Below are positions 7,865 through 16,808 of a stretch of 55,388 bases of DNA, piece by piece (the first letter of the stretch is position 1; every line of letters starts with the position of its first letter). Source of the DNA: a virus; the IMG/VR virus record IMGVR_UViG_3300032893_000060, positions 1-55,388 of that record; one strand, 5' to 3'. The position numbers and the translations under genes are program-made. The notes beneath the pieces were generated by a model, which saw nothing but the letters and a program-made list of their open reading frames with translations, made no database searches and was not told the DNA's origin.

Positions 7865-10050
7865 AAAAGTTACTGTTTCTCTTATTTGGGCTGCCTACTC
7901 TACTGCTAGCACAAGTAGAGAATCCAGTATTTCCACCGGCGAGTTTGAATGATTTATTGTATGGGTCCAATAAGTATTCGTTTGTTAGCCCATATACATT
8001 AAGTCATTATATCCACAGCACCAATCAAACTACATATACTAATTATACTTCAGTTACACAAACTAATGTCATCATTACAAATTTAGTCAATGGACAAACT
8101 ACATCAAATTTAACAGTTCTTGGATCGTTTACAGCTACTGTTTTGCCTGGATCTGTACAAAATCCACCGTGGCTGAATACAAACGGTCTGCCTCAGTCTG
8201 TTGGTGGCGATGTTAAATTCTTTGGAGATGTTACGATAGATAACGACGCCGAATTTGATATTAATGGTGTTAGCTATCTTAATTATTTATCATCATATGT
8301 CCAGGACCAAGGTTCTTTTCTCTATATGGACTCGGGTGGAGCACTAAATGCCTCTACTAACCCAACTTTTGGTGCTTTCACGGCATGGTGGCCGACGCGA
8401 AACACCGGAGGCGGCGGATCAGCAACCAATGCCATTGCGAACGCGAACGGCAGCGGAACCAACACGAGCTTTTACGATGCGTCCGCAACGACGAGCTTTC
8501 TGCTGGTCACCAACGAGGCGGAAATCGGCGGACCGACAAACTGGCTTGAACTGGGATTCGTGGTGGACGCTGCGAACATCGGCAACTTCCGTTGGATGAA
8601 CTCAGACAATCCTCTGGGTTACTTCTTCAACATGCAGTATTGGCCGCATCATGGAAACTCGATAGACCTGAACTGTCCTGAGATGGTGTTCGATGCGGCG
8701 GCGGGCAACGAGTGCCATTACTTTGAGAGCATCCAGTGGGGCTATCCAAGCTCATCCGTAACTCCCTACGAGTGGTGGTCTAACGGAAATACCCCATATG
8801 TGAAGGGCGGAGTGACTAACTGGAACGTGCGGGATTCTCAGGGATTATGGCAGTGGCGGCTCTTGATGACGACTAATAACTGGGCTAACTCATTCTACGC
8901 CGGGTCGGGCAGCACCAGCGACCATACTCAGCCGTCATTCTTGGCCCGGGCTGATGATGACAACAGCGGGGCTGCGCTGCTTGAGTGGTATGCGTCATTC
9001 GATAATACGCCGGTCGGCACCGGAACCAACATGCACCGGAATTACGATACGGCCAGATTGGGGATGCAGCTTAAACTGCCGCTTGGGACGAACTTACCAA
9101 CACTTACGATTCCAGGAACAGTCAATGCAACAGCATTCGTTGGTGACGGGTCTGGATTAACTGGAGTGTCTGGTTCTGGCTCTGGTATCTCCACCAACGG
9201 CGGCACTGGCACGAACAACATTTTCACTAAGCCAACGATTGTTGACGGATTGTACTCCTTCTCAGGCAACGTCACCAGCACCGTGCCGGGGACGCTTACG
9301 TTGATTGGGCCGAACTACACGAACACTTCGGATGCCAATGGCAACTTCACTAGTCCTGCGAGCGCGAACTATGGTGGGACGGTGACGGCAGCGGGTGGGT
9401 TTAGTGGTCCTGGCACGAGCTTAACAGGAACGGCTGCAAGCCTGACGGCAGGACTGGTAAGCAGCATTTCGGGCAACTCGCTCACGCTCAATCAGGTTAC
9501 GAACCCGTTTAGTGCGAATCCTACTTTGCACGTAAGCATTGACGGCGTAGCAGGAGGTGTGGCGGCAAGCAATGTTACTAGTGGAGGTCAAATCCCGATT
9601 GGCACGCTGTTCGACTACACCACGAATGAAGCGGGTGGTTATCTGCTTGAGACGAGTGGAAGCCCCGCAAGCAGGCATAGGACATTCGATGCCGAGAGCT
9701 TGACCAACCTAATCAGCACCAACATCTCCAGTCGTGCTGTTTATGCCACGAACTTAACCAGCGGGGTAGTAGTAGATGCGACCATCCCCTACCAGAACTT
9801 CGCCACCAACGCTGACATGACAGTGACCGGGTTCAGCGGCTTGGTCTCGGGTTATCGGTATGTCCTGAGCGTGTTCTACCTCAACAGCGACACTGGTCCT
9901 CACGTCTGGACCGCGCCGCCTTACTGCCACTTCCCGACCAACGGTGTCTCGACCAATGTCATGACCATCCCGGCAGGACAGGAGATGGGCGTGTCCTGGG
10001 AGATCAGGCCGGGACTGCGGACGAACATGGTCAACCTTTTGATACCGTAA
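7861..10050 (+). CDS. Tail fibre-like protein with signal peptide (729 aa)
   Basis: The protein begins MKKLLFLLFGLPTLLLAQ, a clear Sec signal peptide with cleavage before or after Ala-Gln. A Thr/Asn-rich beta region follows (TNYTSVTQTNVIITN), then a domain with WWPTRN and Trp-rich strands, then GDGSGLTGV (near residue 430), the short repeat typical of trimeric phage fibre shafts, and a C-terminal beta domain. Base composition changes inside the gene: up to about 8370 it is AT-rich like the head genes, after that clearly GC-richer. This looks like a modular swap of the distal fibre. It may be part of the receptor-binding apparatus. Confidence 0.75.
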   Translation: MKKLLFLLFGLPTLLLAQVENPVFPPASLNDLLYGSNKYSFVSPYTLSHYIHSTNQTTYTNYTSVTQTNVIITNLVNGQTTSNLTVLGSFTATVLPGSVQNPPWLNTNGLPQSVGGDVKFFGDVTIDNDAEFDINGVSYLNYLSSYVQDQGSFLYMDSGGALNASTNPTFGAFTAWWPTRNTGGGGSATNAIANANGSGTNTSFYDASATTSFLLVTNEAEIGGPTNWLELGFVVDAANIGNFRWMNSDNPLGYFFNMQYWPHHGNSIDLNCPEMVFDAAAGNECHYFESIQWGYPSSSVTPYEWWSNGNTPYVKGGVTNWNVRDSQGLWQWRLLMTTNNWANSFYAGSGSTSDHTQPSFLARADDDNSGAALLEWYASFDNTPVGTGTNMHRNYDTARLGMQLKLPLGTNLPTLTIPGTVNATAFVGDGSGLTGVSGSGSGISTNGGTGTNNIFTKPTIVDGLYSFSGNVTSTVPGTLTLIGPNYTNTSDANGNFTSPASANYGGTVTAAGGFSGPGTSLTGTAASLTAGLVSSISGNSLTLNQVTNPFSANPTLHVSIDGVAGGVAASNVTSGGQIPIGTLFDYTTNEAGGYLLETSGSPASRHRTFDAESLTNLISTNISSRAVYATNLTSGVVVDATIPYQNFATNADMTVTGFSGLVSGYRYVLSVFYLNSDTGPHVWTAPPYCHFPTNGVSTNVMTIPAGQEMGVSWEIRPGLRTNMVNLLIP

Positions 10051-10883
10051 TGAGAACAATTTTGTTCGCCTTTTCAGTCGCATTGGCACTATCCTGTCGG
10101 GCGCAATTTACGATCAATGACGGGAATCTAACTGGGCAGTTGACGCCGGGGCCGATTACTGGGGGCGGCGGATTGAACGACGTGACCAATCTCGTGGGCT
10201 ATCCCGCATTGTCGTTCTGGCTGCCTGGAACTTCAACCTATCACACCAATGGAACTGGCCCATACACCTGTTGGTTGGACGATCTGATGGGCAAGTATTC
10301 TTTGGGGCCACCGACTAACACATACCACACCACTTATTTCCCGTTTAGAACTATCGGAGGGTTGAACGGTCATGATGTTTTGACATTCAACAACATTGGC
10401 AGTTATCCGCCCTACTTATTTTCCAACAATCTAACGAATACTCAGCCGTGGGAGTTATTGATAGTAGCGCGATATACAGGTTCAGCAACGCCAGCCCAGA
10501 ATCAGAACTTAGCAACCTCAAGCGGTGCTCCTACCGTCTGGATGATTGCTACACAGAGCACGGCTAATTTGATCGTGAACGAATCGGGTGTTTATCAGAC
10601 AGACGGAGCTATTCCAGTGTCGTCCTGGGTTATTTATGACTTCGTGATGTCGGGTGCCAATTCTGCTATTTACACAAACGGAATCCTGGCGCTATCCGGT
10701 AATTTTGGAGCCAACGCTTTGAACGGCATGACGATTGGATCGGGCGGGATAACAGGGTGGATTGGAGATGTGGCTGGCATTGTAATGTACACTAATGGCA
10801 CTGGAGCGGGAGGCATTCCGGGGTTGGATGGCACGGCACGCGCCAAGGTTTACAATGGGCTGAAATTTTACTTTGGGCTGTGA
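10050..10883 (+). CDS. LamG/concanavalin-like secreted or fibre protein
   Basis: This 277-residue protein has a signal peptide (MRTILFAFSVALALSCRAQ). The rest resembles a LamG/jelly-roll lectin domain: WELLIVARYTG, then WVIYDFVMSGANSAIYTNGILA and the strand pair MTIGSGGITGWIGDVAGIVMY, a pattern of WxGxIxxVxxY seen in such folds. Lectin domains of this type bind glycans. The start overlaps the previous stop as TAATG. With its neighbours it forms a polycistronic host-recognition block. Confidence 0.68.
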   Translation: MRTILFAFSVALALSCRAQFTINDGNLTGQLTPGPITGGGGLNDVTNLVGYPALSFWLPGTSTYHTNGTGPYTCWLDDLMGKYSLGPPTNTYHTTYFPFRTIGGLNGHDVLTFNNIGSYPPYLFSNNLTNTQPWELLIVARYTGSATPAQNQNLATSSGAPTVWMIATQSTANLIVNESGVYQTDGAIPVSSWVIYDFVMSGANSAIYTNGILALSGNFGANALNGMTIGSGGITGWIGDVAGIVMYTNGTGAGGIPGLDGTARAKVYNGLKFYFGL

Positions 10884-12328
10884 ACAGAGTGCTGCTGTGC
10901 TTGCTGTTACTCGCGTGTGGCCTGCGAGGTGAAACTCACACAAACCTGACCTATGCCCCGGCACCAGTTGATAATCCGTTGAAAGGAATTGCAGGCAACA
11001 CGTCGCTCTCCACTGGCTCTGGTGGAGCGTTATCAAGGTTCCCGCACAGCCTCATCTATCAAGGCATCCCGCTGAGTTCCATCGTTGTTGCCTCGAACAC
11101 CTATAACTGGGGTCCGCTGGAAACCATTCTGGCCTATGCGACCAACGACAACTATTGCACTCCTGGGGGTTCGGCTGCCGTGGTCAGGTTTGAAATAGAT
11201 GACCCAAACTGGCCCACGAGCGCCATTCCAGCTTATGTGCGAAGCAGTGGTATCTGGACGACTAACTACACGGGAGGGACCTATTGGCCTGACTATACGA
11301 ACACCACACTAATTGATTGTCTGTCCAACTTCATAGTGGCGTTCGCCGCGAATTACGACGGCGACCCGCGTATCGCCTTCGTCGAAATGGGTTTAGTCGG
11401 GTGTTACGGCGAGTGGGACTGCGACAACTGGTGCTCGAAGCTTCTAGCGACACACTTTATCCCAATGACAACCGAGCAAACCCTGTGGCTCACCTGGACT
11501 AATGCGATGCAGAAAACCAAAATCGTCGCCCGTTATCCTAGCGGCCCTGAGAATGGCTACGATGTACCAGTATATCAGACGGGGAACTTGAGTATGGGAT
11601 ACTATGATGATGGATTTACGACCAAAACCCTTCCCAGTGACTACACCGCAGCGAAACCTAACTCAGAGTATTACTACATGTTGCGTTGGGTGCTAAATAC
11701 TGGTTACACCAACAAATGGAAGCAATGGCCCTATGGTGGAGAGACGTATTACGCACAGGGTGCTGGCATATTCAGTAATAATTGTCCAAGCTGCGTTATT
11801 GGAATACAGACCTGGAGCAACTGCGTGAGCGCGTCACATGCCACGTGGATACACGTGCCTTCGGTGTTTTATACCAACTCCTATGACTACCCAGGCCACT
11901 ACACTAACTCTTTAATGGGTGCATATCAGTTGGGCTATGAGTTGTGGGTTCAGTCTATGTCTCAGACCAATTACACTGTTTACGTCACGGTGACCAATAC
12001 GGGAGTCGCGCCGTTCTATTACGACTGGACCGTTCAACTGGCCGCAAGCACCAACGGAACCAGCATCGCCAAGACTTGGAATACCACATGGACTATAAGC
12101 AGCGTAGTGCCGGGAGATGGAGCGGTCACCTATAATTACACCTTGAATGACGCGCCTACTCCCCCTTACACGCTGATGATGCAGGCCGTAAACCCGATGG
12201 CCAATGGCAAGGTGCTCCGCTTTGCCAACGCAAACGAGCACGCGACAGTCACAAACTGGTTGACGCTTGGAACGATAGATCCGGTTTCGCCAACCGCGCC
12301 GCCGTTCCTGATGGGGGTGATGCAGTGA
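10880..12328 (+). CDS. DUF4832/DUF4874-like glycoside-hydrolase-fold protein with signal peptide
   Basis: The GTG at 10880 overlaps the previous stop as GTGA. The 482-residue product begins MNRVLLCLLLLACGLRGE, a signal peptide with a possible lipobox (LLAC). It then follows the layout of DUF4874/DUF4832 proteins, TIM-barrel glycosidase relatives: NPLKG near the N-terminus, a YNWGPLETILAYA repeat-strand, and the hallmark DPRIAFVEMGLVGCYGEWD (about residues 160-178), where the Glu of GEW sits as in GH-A enzymes. A beta-sandwich domain follows, ending PPFLMGVMQ. It may hydrolyse capsule or surface glycans. No activity can be proven from sequence. Confidence 0.75.
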   Translation: MNRVLLCLLLLACGLRGETHTNLTYAPAPVDNPLKGIAGNTSLSTGSGGALSRFPHSLIYQGIPLSSIVVASNTYNWGPLETILAYATNDNYCTPGGSAAVVRFEIDDPNWPTSAIPAYVRSSGIWTTNYTGGTYWPDYTNTTLIDCLSNFIVAFAANYDGDPRIAFVEMGLVGCYGEWDCDNWCSKLLATHFIPMTTEQTLWLTWTNAMQKTKIVARYPSGPENGYDVPVYQTGNLSMGYYDDGFTTKTLPSDYTAAKPNSEYYYMLRWVLNTGYTNKWKQWPYGGETYYAQGAGIFSNNCPSCVIGIQTWSNCVSASHATWIHVPSVFYTNSYDYPGHYTNSLMGAYQLGYELWVQSMSQTNYTVYVTVTNTGVAPFYYDWTVQLAASTNGTSIAKTWNTTWTISSVVPGDGAVTYNYTLNDAPTPPYTLMMQAVNPMANGKVLRFANANEHATVTNWLTLGTIDPVSPTAPPFLMGVMQ

Positions 12329-14388
12329 GGATTGCTGTTCTATTGTTGATTGGATTCTCGCTGTGCCTTCACGCACAGGTCATCCCCACGAACTGTGTCA
12401 TCCCTTGGACTCCCGGCGTCACCGTCGGCGTTCGCGGCGGCATCCCTTCGGTGCCAGTGTGGACGAATGCAGTCACTGGGTCATATCATGTAGATAATAC
12501 GGGGGCGACGGATGCTGCACCGGGTATTCTGGCTGCGTGGACAGACTGCCCAAGCAACGGAGCGGTATTCCTGCCGGATGGCACCTACAACATTACAAAT
12601 GGCTTAAACCTTCCAAACCTTAATGGCAGGGTTCTTCGTGGCAATGGGTCCAACACGGTCCTAGTCGGCTGGATAAACTTCACCAGTAAGGAGACTGACA
12701 CGCCAGTCTGCGAGGTTAACGACATTCTTCCTGTGCACAAAGGCGACACCAACATCACGATGGTTCCAATGCCGTCTTTGTGGTCGTTCGCAGTGGGGGA
12801 TATGTGGGACATTTCAGGCGCTTTCTCGCGGACGAATCAGGCATTCCCGGTGTGCAATGTCGGAATGACGGCCTACACACTTTATCAGACATTGCTAGTC
12901 ACTGCCGTCACTTCGTCCAATATCTCGGTATGGCCCCCGGTGGTGCTGGACTTCACGAATGGCACTATTCTTAAGGACATTGCTGCGCCGTCCGCTATTG
13001 GCAAGAGGATCGGACTGGAGCACTACACCATCGTGCAAAGCAACTCTGTGGTGGTCGGTCCAGTAGCCCCATCCTGTCCGCAAAACTTCGGAGTTTTAAT
13101 GGATTCGTGGATGTATGATGTGACTGTGAAAGACACGGCTGCAAACTACGGCATTGACGGAGGGGCCACTGTTTGCTGCCAGATTGATAGCTGCCAGATT
13201 GGGCCGTGCTCGGCATCGGGCACTTCGACGGGCGGCGCTTTGATGACCGATTGTAGCGGGATGCTGATTCAAAATAATATATTCGATGGCCTGCCGCAGA
13301 ACGGCTTCCAGATATGGGGCGGGTTCTGCGGCAACGCATTCTTTGGAAACTACTTCACCAACGTGTCTGGAAACGGGGACATATTCTACCATGTTGACCA
13401 CTCTGCCATGAACCTCTACGAGCAGAACAAGTTCGCGTGGCAGATTATTCACGACGGATATACCAGCTCGTCTTCGCACGCGATTTACTTGCGGAACCAG
13501 GCTGGGCCGTGGGGGTTTGTACTAAAGCGGTGGGTGAGCAACGTAGCTATCGTGGGGAATGTGGTGCCGACTGGAACAGGGTATCCGATGGTTTACTCAC
13601 GTTATGAGACTGGGAGCGGGTTTAATCAACCTTTTCCAATTATGTACTTCGGTTACCCGAATATCGGCAACAACGCCGCTTCGGACTTTAGTCCGCCGGT
13701 GGACATGAACTATCCCGGCACGAATTGGAACAGCTACGGTGTGAACAACAATGGTTCGACGGTGCTGACCAACACGCAGCTTCTGACAACCAACCTGCAA
13801 GGCAACTTCTCGTGGCTGACACTGATAAATGGTAATCCTGCCGCGACTCCACTGCTATTTCAGGATACGGTTAATACGAATAACTACTACCCATACCCGA
13901 ACACCTTGGGAATCCAGCCGTCTGGTGGCATAGCCACTTGGAATAATGACGGCACGATCTACGCAGAGGCGAACGGTACGTCGAGTAACCTGCTAATTAA
14001 CATACCGCTAACTGTGAGCAATGGTTGGCGGGTGTGGGTCGGCGGCGTTGGGTTCTTCCAGCACATTACTACAAACCTGCTCGCAACGCTTACCGTGACC
14101 GGGAACAGCGTAGTCACAAACGTTGACGGTGTGTCCTCAAATGTTGTGTGGGATGCCAACGGAGTGCAAGCAATCCCCGACTCCTTGCTCTATCCTGGTG
14201 GTCCTAATGCGTGGCCCAGTCTCGCGGCGTGGTGGGGGACTAATAGGTGGCCTGCGATAGGCGTTGATAAGTCACCAATGATCACCCACATCCCGGCTGA
14301 GAACCGGTTTAATGGTCAGCAGAATGGAACAAATGTAGCGCCAGTAGTAATGAATATGCCCCCACACATACTTGGAGTAATGCAATGA
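12325..14388 (+). CDS. Pectate-lyase-like tailspike / depolymerase with signal peptide
   Basis: The GTG at 12325 overlaps the preceding stop as GTGA. The 687-residue product has a signal peptide (MRIAVLLLIGFSLCLHAQ) and the pectate-lyase-3/beta-helix signature: YHVDNTGATDAAPGILAAW, then GAVFLPDGTYNITNGLNL around residues 75-95. Repeated strands containing IQNNIFDGLPQNGF and GNYFTN fit a right-handed beta-helix. Such proteins act as phage depolymerases that cut capsular or exopolysaccharide. The C-terminus NMPPHILGVMQ resembles that of the preceding gene product, PPFLMGVMQ. Confidence 0.8.
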   Translation: MRIAVLLLIGFSLCLHAQVIPTNCVIPWTPGVTVGVRGGIPSVPVWTNAVTGSYHVDNTGATDAAPGILAAWTDCPSNGAVFLPDGTYNITNGLNLPNLNGRVLRGNGSNTVLVGWINFTSKETDTPVCEVNDILPVHKGDTNITMVPMPSLWSFAVGDMWDISGAFSRTNQAFPVCNVGMTAYTLYQTLLVTAVTSSNISVWPPVVLDFTNGTILKDIAAPSAIGKRIGLEHYTIVQSNSVVVGPVAPSCPQNFGVLMDSWMYDVTVKDTAANYGIDGGATVCCQIDSCQIGPCSASGTSTGGALMTDCSGMLIQNNIFDGLPQNGFQIWGGFCGNAFFGNYFTNVSGNGDIFYHVDHSAMNLYEQNKFAWQIIHDGYTSSSSHAIYLRNQAGPWGFVLKRWVSNVAIVGNVVPTGTGYPMVYSRYETGSGFNQPFPIMYFGYPNIGNNAASDFSPPVDMNYPGTNWNSYGVNNNGSTVLTNTQLLTTNLQGNFSWLTLINGNPAATPLLFQDTVNTNNYYPYPNTLGIQPSGGIATWNNDGTIYAEANGTSSNLLINIPLTVSNGWRVWVGGVGFFQHITTNLLATLTVTGNSVVTNVDGVSSNVVWDANGVQAIPDSLLYPGGPNAWPSLAAWWGTNRWPAIGVDKSPMITHIPAENRFNGQQNGTNVAPVVMNMPPHILGVMQ

Positions 14389-14639
14389 CTGAAGCAGAAC
14401 AGAAAACACTAAAAGAAACTCACGATTCCGTGATTCGACTTGAACAAAAGATGATAGATTTGTTCAATGGTGGTCCTGGAACATGGCCTGCATGTAAAAT
14501 CCATGCAGACGCAATAGCTGAACATGCAAGAAAGATCGACGCTCTTTCTACACGTGTAGCTATGGGTATGGGTGGTGTTGGTTTAATTTCGTTACTAGGA
14601 GTTCTAGTTAGTATATGGTCTGTACTTTTTCATAAATAA
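14385..14639 (+). CDS. Holin-like or lysis accessory protein (XhlA type)
   Basis: This 84-residue protein has an N-terminal amphipathic or coiled-coil region (ETHDSVIRLEQKMIDLF) and one C-terminal transmembrane segment, MGGVGLISLLGVLVSIWSVLF, ending in a short charged tail. That layout matches haemolysin XhlA-like phage proteins that cooperate with holins. It overlaps the tailspike stop by ATGA and marks the return to AT-rich sequence and the start of the lysis cassette. Confidence 0.68.
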   Translation: MTEAEQKTLKETHDSVIRLEQKMIDLFNGGPGTWPACKIHADAIAEHARKIDALSTRVAMGMGGVGLISLLGVLVSIWSVLFHK

Positions 14640-14641
14640 TT

Positions 14642-14884
14642 ATGGTAATAGACACAAGCAAAGCAACAGGTTGGGTATGGGATCGATTAGGAGAAACATC
14701 CACATGGCGTGGAATAGTTATTCTGCTCACATGTTTGGGCATTAAAATTAAGCCCAGTGAGCAGGAAAATATTCTTGTAGTTGGTCTTAGTATTGTCGGA
14801 TTAATAAACACCATACGGTCAGAAAATAAGAAAGGAATAAGTGAAAAAGCAAATACTAGCAGTTCTAGTGGCAGCGGGATTTAG
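14642..14884 (+). CDS. Putative holin
   Basis: This 80-residue protein contains STWRGIVILLTCLGIKIKPSEQENILVVGLSIVGLINTI, two hydrophobic segments separated by a short polar turn, followed by a charged Ser-rich tail. The layout (SWRGxxxLLTxxGIxixxE, then a second hydrophobic stretch) is common in small phage holin-like proteins. It would form membrane lesions that release the endolysin. It lies 2 bases after the previous stop and overlaps the lipoprotein gene. Confidence 0.72.
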   Translation: MVIDTSKATGWVWDRLGETSTWRGIVILLTCLGIKIKPSEQENILVVGLSIVGLINTIRSENKKGISEKANTSSSSGSGI

Positions 14885-15110
14885 TGCAGGGTGCACGGCT
14901 CCGAGTGCGAGCTTGGCGAATCTCCATGCAAATGCAGCAATCAATTATGGTGGTCTGTATGGACCTGTAAAAATTGTTGTGCTTGCACCTATGCCAGGAC
15001 AAACATCATCGTATGATTTTAAAAATGATGTTTATAGTGTTACATGGATTGGCACTAATCTGCCATCCACGTATGCACAAACTAACGCACTACAGCTTCC
15101 ACAGAAATGA
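14841..15110 (+). CDS. Phage lipoprotein in lysis cassette (possible outer-membrane spanin)
   Basis: The start is GTG at 14841, preceded by AAGGAATAA. The product MKKQILAVLVAAGFSAGC has a lipoprotein signal peptide with the lipobox SAGC at residues 15-18, then a ~70-residue periplasmic part. It overlaps the holin gene by 44 bases and the peptidase gene by ATGA, as lysis genes often do. An o-spanin role is possible, but the mature part is not Pro-rich and no partner i-spanin is obvious. A superinfection-exclusion lipoprotein is an alternative. Confidence 0.7.
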   Translation: MKKQILAVLVAAGFSAGCTAPSASLANLHANAAINYGGLYGPVKIVVLAPMPGQTSSYDFKNDVYSVTWIGTNLPSTYAQTNALQLPQK

Positions 15111-15718
15111 ACATTACTCGCATCACCAACTATGCTCCATGTCCCGGCATGATCGGGAGCGTGAATCATCATGCTTTCATCAGCGAAGGCATTGAATATC
15201 TTACTCGTTGGTGGCGCGAACACGATGCTCCACCCGTCTCGCATTCACTTGTTGCAAGCAACGCCGTGGGTTGTGTAGAAGCGAATGCGGACGGCGTGGA
15301 CTCTGATCCTTTGTCGATCTATAATGATCCAGCCTACGCACTCTATTGGCGAATACCTTGGTTCTGGACGCCGGAAATAGGTCTAGATATTGCGGCTGCG
15401 GCTGCAAAATATATCGGATACAAGTACAATTTTGGAATGATTGCAGCCGATGCACTTAGTTATGATCTAGTTGGACATTTGGTCAATGGCTTAACTGGTG
15501 ATGCACTAAATGACTTCCTTACGAAGCTGGCAGATAGTCCTCGCCTTCTAATGTGCACAATGGTTGCTGTGAAAGCAATGCAAGATGTTTGTGCTATTAG
15601 AACTATACCACTTCGAGGATCGCTCTTGTTGCCAGCTAGAGAAAATAATCCAGAACGACTATTCTGTGATAATGAGTTGTTCATCCCCGGTGCAACAATG
15701 ACTATTTTTCAACCTTGA
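15107..15718 (+). CDS. Permuted NlpC/P60-like cysteine peptidase, probable endolysin
   Basis: This 203-residue protein follows the YiiX/LRAT-type (permuted) NlpC/P60 order. The His motif comes first (VSHSLVASNAVGCVEANADGV, about residues 44-64), then AAKYIGYKYNFGMIAADAL, the usual conserved tract between the catalytic residues, then the Cys motif RLFCDNELF near residue 187, comparable with the CSEL motif of the family. Expected role: cleavage of peptide bonds in peptidoglycan during lysis. It sits directly after the holin and lipoprotein genes with an ATGA overlap. A virion-associated hydrolase is an alternative. Confidence 0.75.
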   Translation: MNITRITNYAPCPGMIGSVNHHAFISEGIEYLTRWWREHDAPPVSHSLVASNAVGCVEANADGVDSDPLSIYNDPAYALYWRIPWFWTPEIGLDIAAAAAKYIGYKYNFGMIAADALSYDLVGHLVNGLTGDALNDFLTKLADSPRLLMCTMVAVKAMQDVCAIRTIPLRGSLLLPARENNPERLFCDNELFIPGATMTIFQP

Positions 15719-16185
15719 GTACTCCTGCATACATAGTTGGTGATAATGGTGATATTATATTCACCGCTAACATCAAGCGTATCCATCAGGATAACAACAA
15801 AATTGTGATCTTTTATAATGATGGAAGCCAAGCCGAATATAGTGATCCATATGATAATGCGGCTTTGGCATCTGATGCATTTGCGAAGATACTTTCACAA
15901 CTTACAGTACCAGATGTTATACCAAATCCTAATGCTCCAGTTATTACTGGCTGCACACCAAGTAGTGGTGCTTTGACAGATGGATTTGTGATCAATGGAA
16001 CTAATTTAGGCAATGTTGGATATGTGGCATTAGCGTTACCGGCTGAGGCTGAGGATGTGCTTGATACATCAATTACAGTCGATTTTGCAGCAATCTCATA
16101 TCCACAAAGTTTCGATATAGTAGTATTTACATCTGATGGCACGTTAGCAGCAAAGTTACAAGGAGCATACGTAGCAACAAGTTAG
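15715..16185 (+). CDS. IPT/TIG-domain protein, probable virion component
   Basis: The TTG start at 15715 overlaps the previous stop as TTGA. The 156-residue product has an N-terminal part with KIVIFYNDGSQAEYSDP and a C-terminal immunoglobulin-like IPT/TIG domain: PVITGCTPSSGALTDGFVINGTNLGNV (about residues 79-104). Such domains are common on tail and capsid surface proteins, where they bind carbohydrates. Gene position between lysis and further fibre genes supports a structural role. Confidence 0.7.
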   Translation: MSTPAYIVGDNGDIIFTANIKRIHQDNNKIVIFYNDGSQAEYSDPYDNAALASDAFAKILSQLTVPDVIPNPNAPVITGCTPSSGALTDGFVINGTNLGNVGYVALALPAEAEDVLDTSITVDFAAISYPQSFDIVVFTSDGTLAAKLQGAYVATS

Positions 16186-16189
16186 ACTT

Positions 16190-16807
16190 ATGCCAGCACC
16201 AAATTCACCACCATATGGCATCTTTCAGCCGCGTGTGCTGAATAGATGGCTAGATGTTAATAGCCAGAATGGGCCATTAACTAGATGCCAGACATATCTT
16301 ACTATTCCTAGCTTTGCAATAGATATAAATTGGCTTGGGTATAGTGATATTGTACAACGATTTTGTTACACATCACCGAATAACTTTTCTTTGTTACGAG
16401 TTAAGGGCTTTTACGTTCCTTCTAATCTTCCATTTCTACTCTGTATTAGTTGGGTAGATTCTGAAGGTATTACTTGGAGGTATGCTCTTAATAGCAATCC
16501 GAGTGCAGTCATATATTTTAATCTTCCAGCCTACACGAATCAGAAGATTGGAACCAATTTCAACATAGAAATTTGGAGTTGTAATGCTCCAGCCGATTTG
16601 TCGAACGAGATTATCCTTTACACGTCAGTAACGCAAGCAATTGACTATCGGTATGGAGATGACATTGAGCTTGGATTTCAATCAACATGTCCTGTGCTAA
16701 CACCCATAGTATTTGGAATACCAAATGGATTAGCGTATGGAAATCCGGCAGCTGGAATCGGCTTTGGTAATCCAGACGCTGGAATAGGATTTGGACAGCC
16801 AGCATAG
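16190..16807 (+). CDS. Structural protein with C-terminal Gly/Phe repeats, unknown function
   Basis: This 205-residue protein has a beta-rich body with several Trp, Tyr and Cys residues. It ends in a short imperfect repeat: GLAYGNPAAGIGFGNP, then DAGIGFGQPA. I recognise no family. It lies between an IPT-domain gene and a signal-peptide fibre gene, so a tail or appendage role is likely. A weak sigma-54-like sequence lies 38 bases upstream within the previous gene. Confidence 0.62.
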   Translation: MPAPNSPPYGIFQPRVLNRWLDVNSQNGPLTRCQTYLTIPSFAIDINWLGYSDIVQRFCYTSPNNFSLLRVKGFYVPSNLPFLLCISWVDSEGITWRYALNSNPSAVIYFNLPAYTNQKIGTNFNIEIWSCNAPADLSNEIILYTSVTQAIDYRYGDDIELGFQSTCPVLTPIVFGIPNGLAYGNPAAGIGFGNPDAGIGFGQPA

Positions 16808-16808
16808 T

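Larger units (their letters stand above)
8370..14390. other. GC-rich tailspike/fibre island
   Basis: From about 8370 to 14390 the sequence is visibly richer in G and C than either flank. The change is abrupt: it begins inside the 7861-10050 gene and ends at the start of the lysis cassette. The island carries a fibre C-terminus, a LamG-like protein, a glycosidase-like protein and a pectate-lyase-like protein. I infer horizontal acquisition of a host-range module. No integrase or repeat borders are visible. Confidence 0.65.

Noticed and set aside
16137-16152. TGGCACG-TTAGC-AGCA, GG and GC correctly spaced
   Set aside because: The -12 element is poor (CAGC instead of TTGC) and the site is inside a coding region; noted as weak.
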